From Desulfobacula sp. (lineage in GTDB: Bacteria; Desulfobacterota; Desulfobacteria; Desulfobacterales; Desulfobacteraceae), in contig JABIYQ010000415.1 in NCBI GenBank assembly GCA_018702715.1, positions 1-20,442 of the forward strand: a stretch of 20,442 bases of DNA, in the 5' to 3' direction. The notes beneath the pieces are model-generated. The model did no database searches, was not told the origin of the DNA, and saw nothing but the letters and a program-made list of their open reading frames with translations. Below are positions 20,274 to 20,442 of the stretch, in pieces. Position 1 is the stretch's first letter. Each line of letters begins with the position of its first letter. A program made the translations under genes and the position numbers.

Positions 20274-20442
20274 ATGGGTGCTGGATAAAGTCAATTGGTT
20301 TTAAATTCGTTTTTATTATATCAGGCCCTATTCCTTATTTCCAGGCAATGATTCAAAAAACCGCGGATGGTTTTTATTTTACCGCTTCTTTCCGTGTATT
20401 TTTATAATTTGATATTGCATCCAAATTTTTTTTAAAAAAATG

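Noticed and set aside
1..20442. tRNA, rRNA or CRISPR array
   Set aside because: No cloverleaf-like sequence, rRNA segment or regularly spaced repeat-spacer pattern was seen; the only tandem repeat is the 15-bp coding one.

Overview
The window is AT-rich bacterial DNA. Its gene content suggests an anaerobic, probably sulfate-reducing member of the Desulfobacterota: an Mrp/Mbh-type antiporter cluster, a polyferredoxin paired with a DUF362 protein, and a short CbiX chelatase. The phylum call is an inference from family content, because no ribosomal or other marker gene is present.

Layout. (1) Positions 1-976, minus strand: an ArsR-type repressor followed by an arsenite methyltransferase gene (arsM) that breaks off after the first SAM-binding motifs. 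Foreign sequence, perhaps the end of a mobile element, runs off the left edge. (2) Positions 1014-11256, minus strand: one long, tightly packed operon for a multisubunit cation/proton antiporter. In transcription order it is mrpE, mrpF, mrpG, an MbhD-like gene, an MbhE-MrpB fusion, mrpC, a small cyclic-nucleotide-fold protein, mrpD-like 1, mrpD-like 2, two tiny membrane proteins, mrpD-like 3 and mrpD-like 4. No hydrogenase or NADH-dehydrogenase subunit is present, so as seen it is a stand-alone ion-translocating assembly with four antiporter-like subunits. (3) Positions 11319-12717, minus strand: two tandem paralogues of an unrecognised protein, each made of two similar halves. Their upstream regions were copied with them. 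(4) Positions 12718-14333: a rich regulatory region, then a plus-strand DAHP synthase gene (aroF type). The region holds a perfect 26-bp inverted repeat, a promoter, a 22-codon leader peptide with seven consecutive aromatic codons, and a Rho-independent terminator. Together they form a textbook ribosome-mediated attenuator for aromatic amino acid biosynthesis. (5) Positions 14336-16377, plus strand: a THUMP-domain RNA methyltransferase and a secreted DUF547 protein. (6) Positions 16386-20162, minus strand: a DUF362 protein with a Tat-like signal, a NapH-NapG-like fused membrane polyferredoxin, a short sirohydrochlorin chelatase (CbiX) and a class I glutamine amidotransferase.

How the parts work together. 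MrpEFG, MbhD/E, MrpB and MrpC should form the sodium-translocating part of the antiporter membrane arm, and the four MrpD-like proteins the proton channels. The CRP-fold protein and the two tiny membrane proteins are candidate regulators or assembly subunits. In the aro region, scarcity of charged Phe, Tyr or Trp tRNA should stall the leader ribosome, disrupt the terminator and raise DAHP synthase expression, gating carbon entry to the shikimate pathway. The DUF362 and polyferredoxin genes are 5 bp apart and look like an electron-transfer pair at the membrane.

The clearest new-looking feature is the aromatic attenuator. Next come the antiporter operon with its embedded CRP-fold gene and hairpin, the polyferredoxin with an internal Tat-like motif, and the doubly duplicated protein family.
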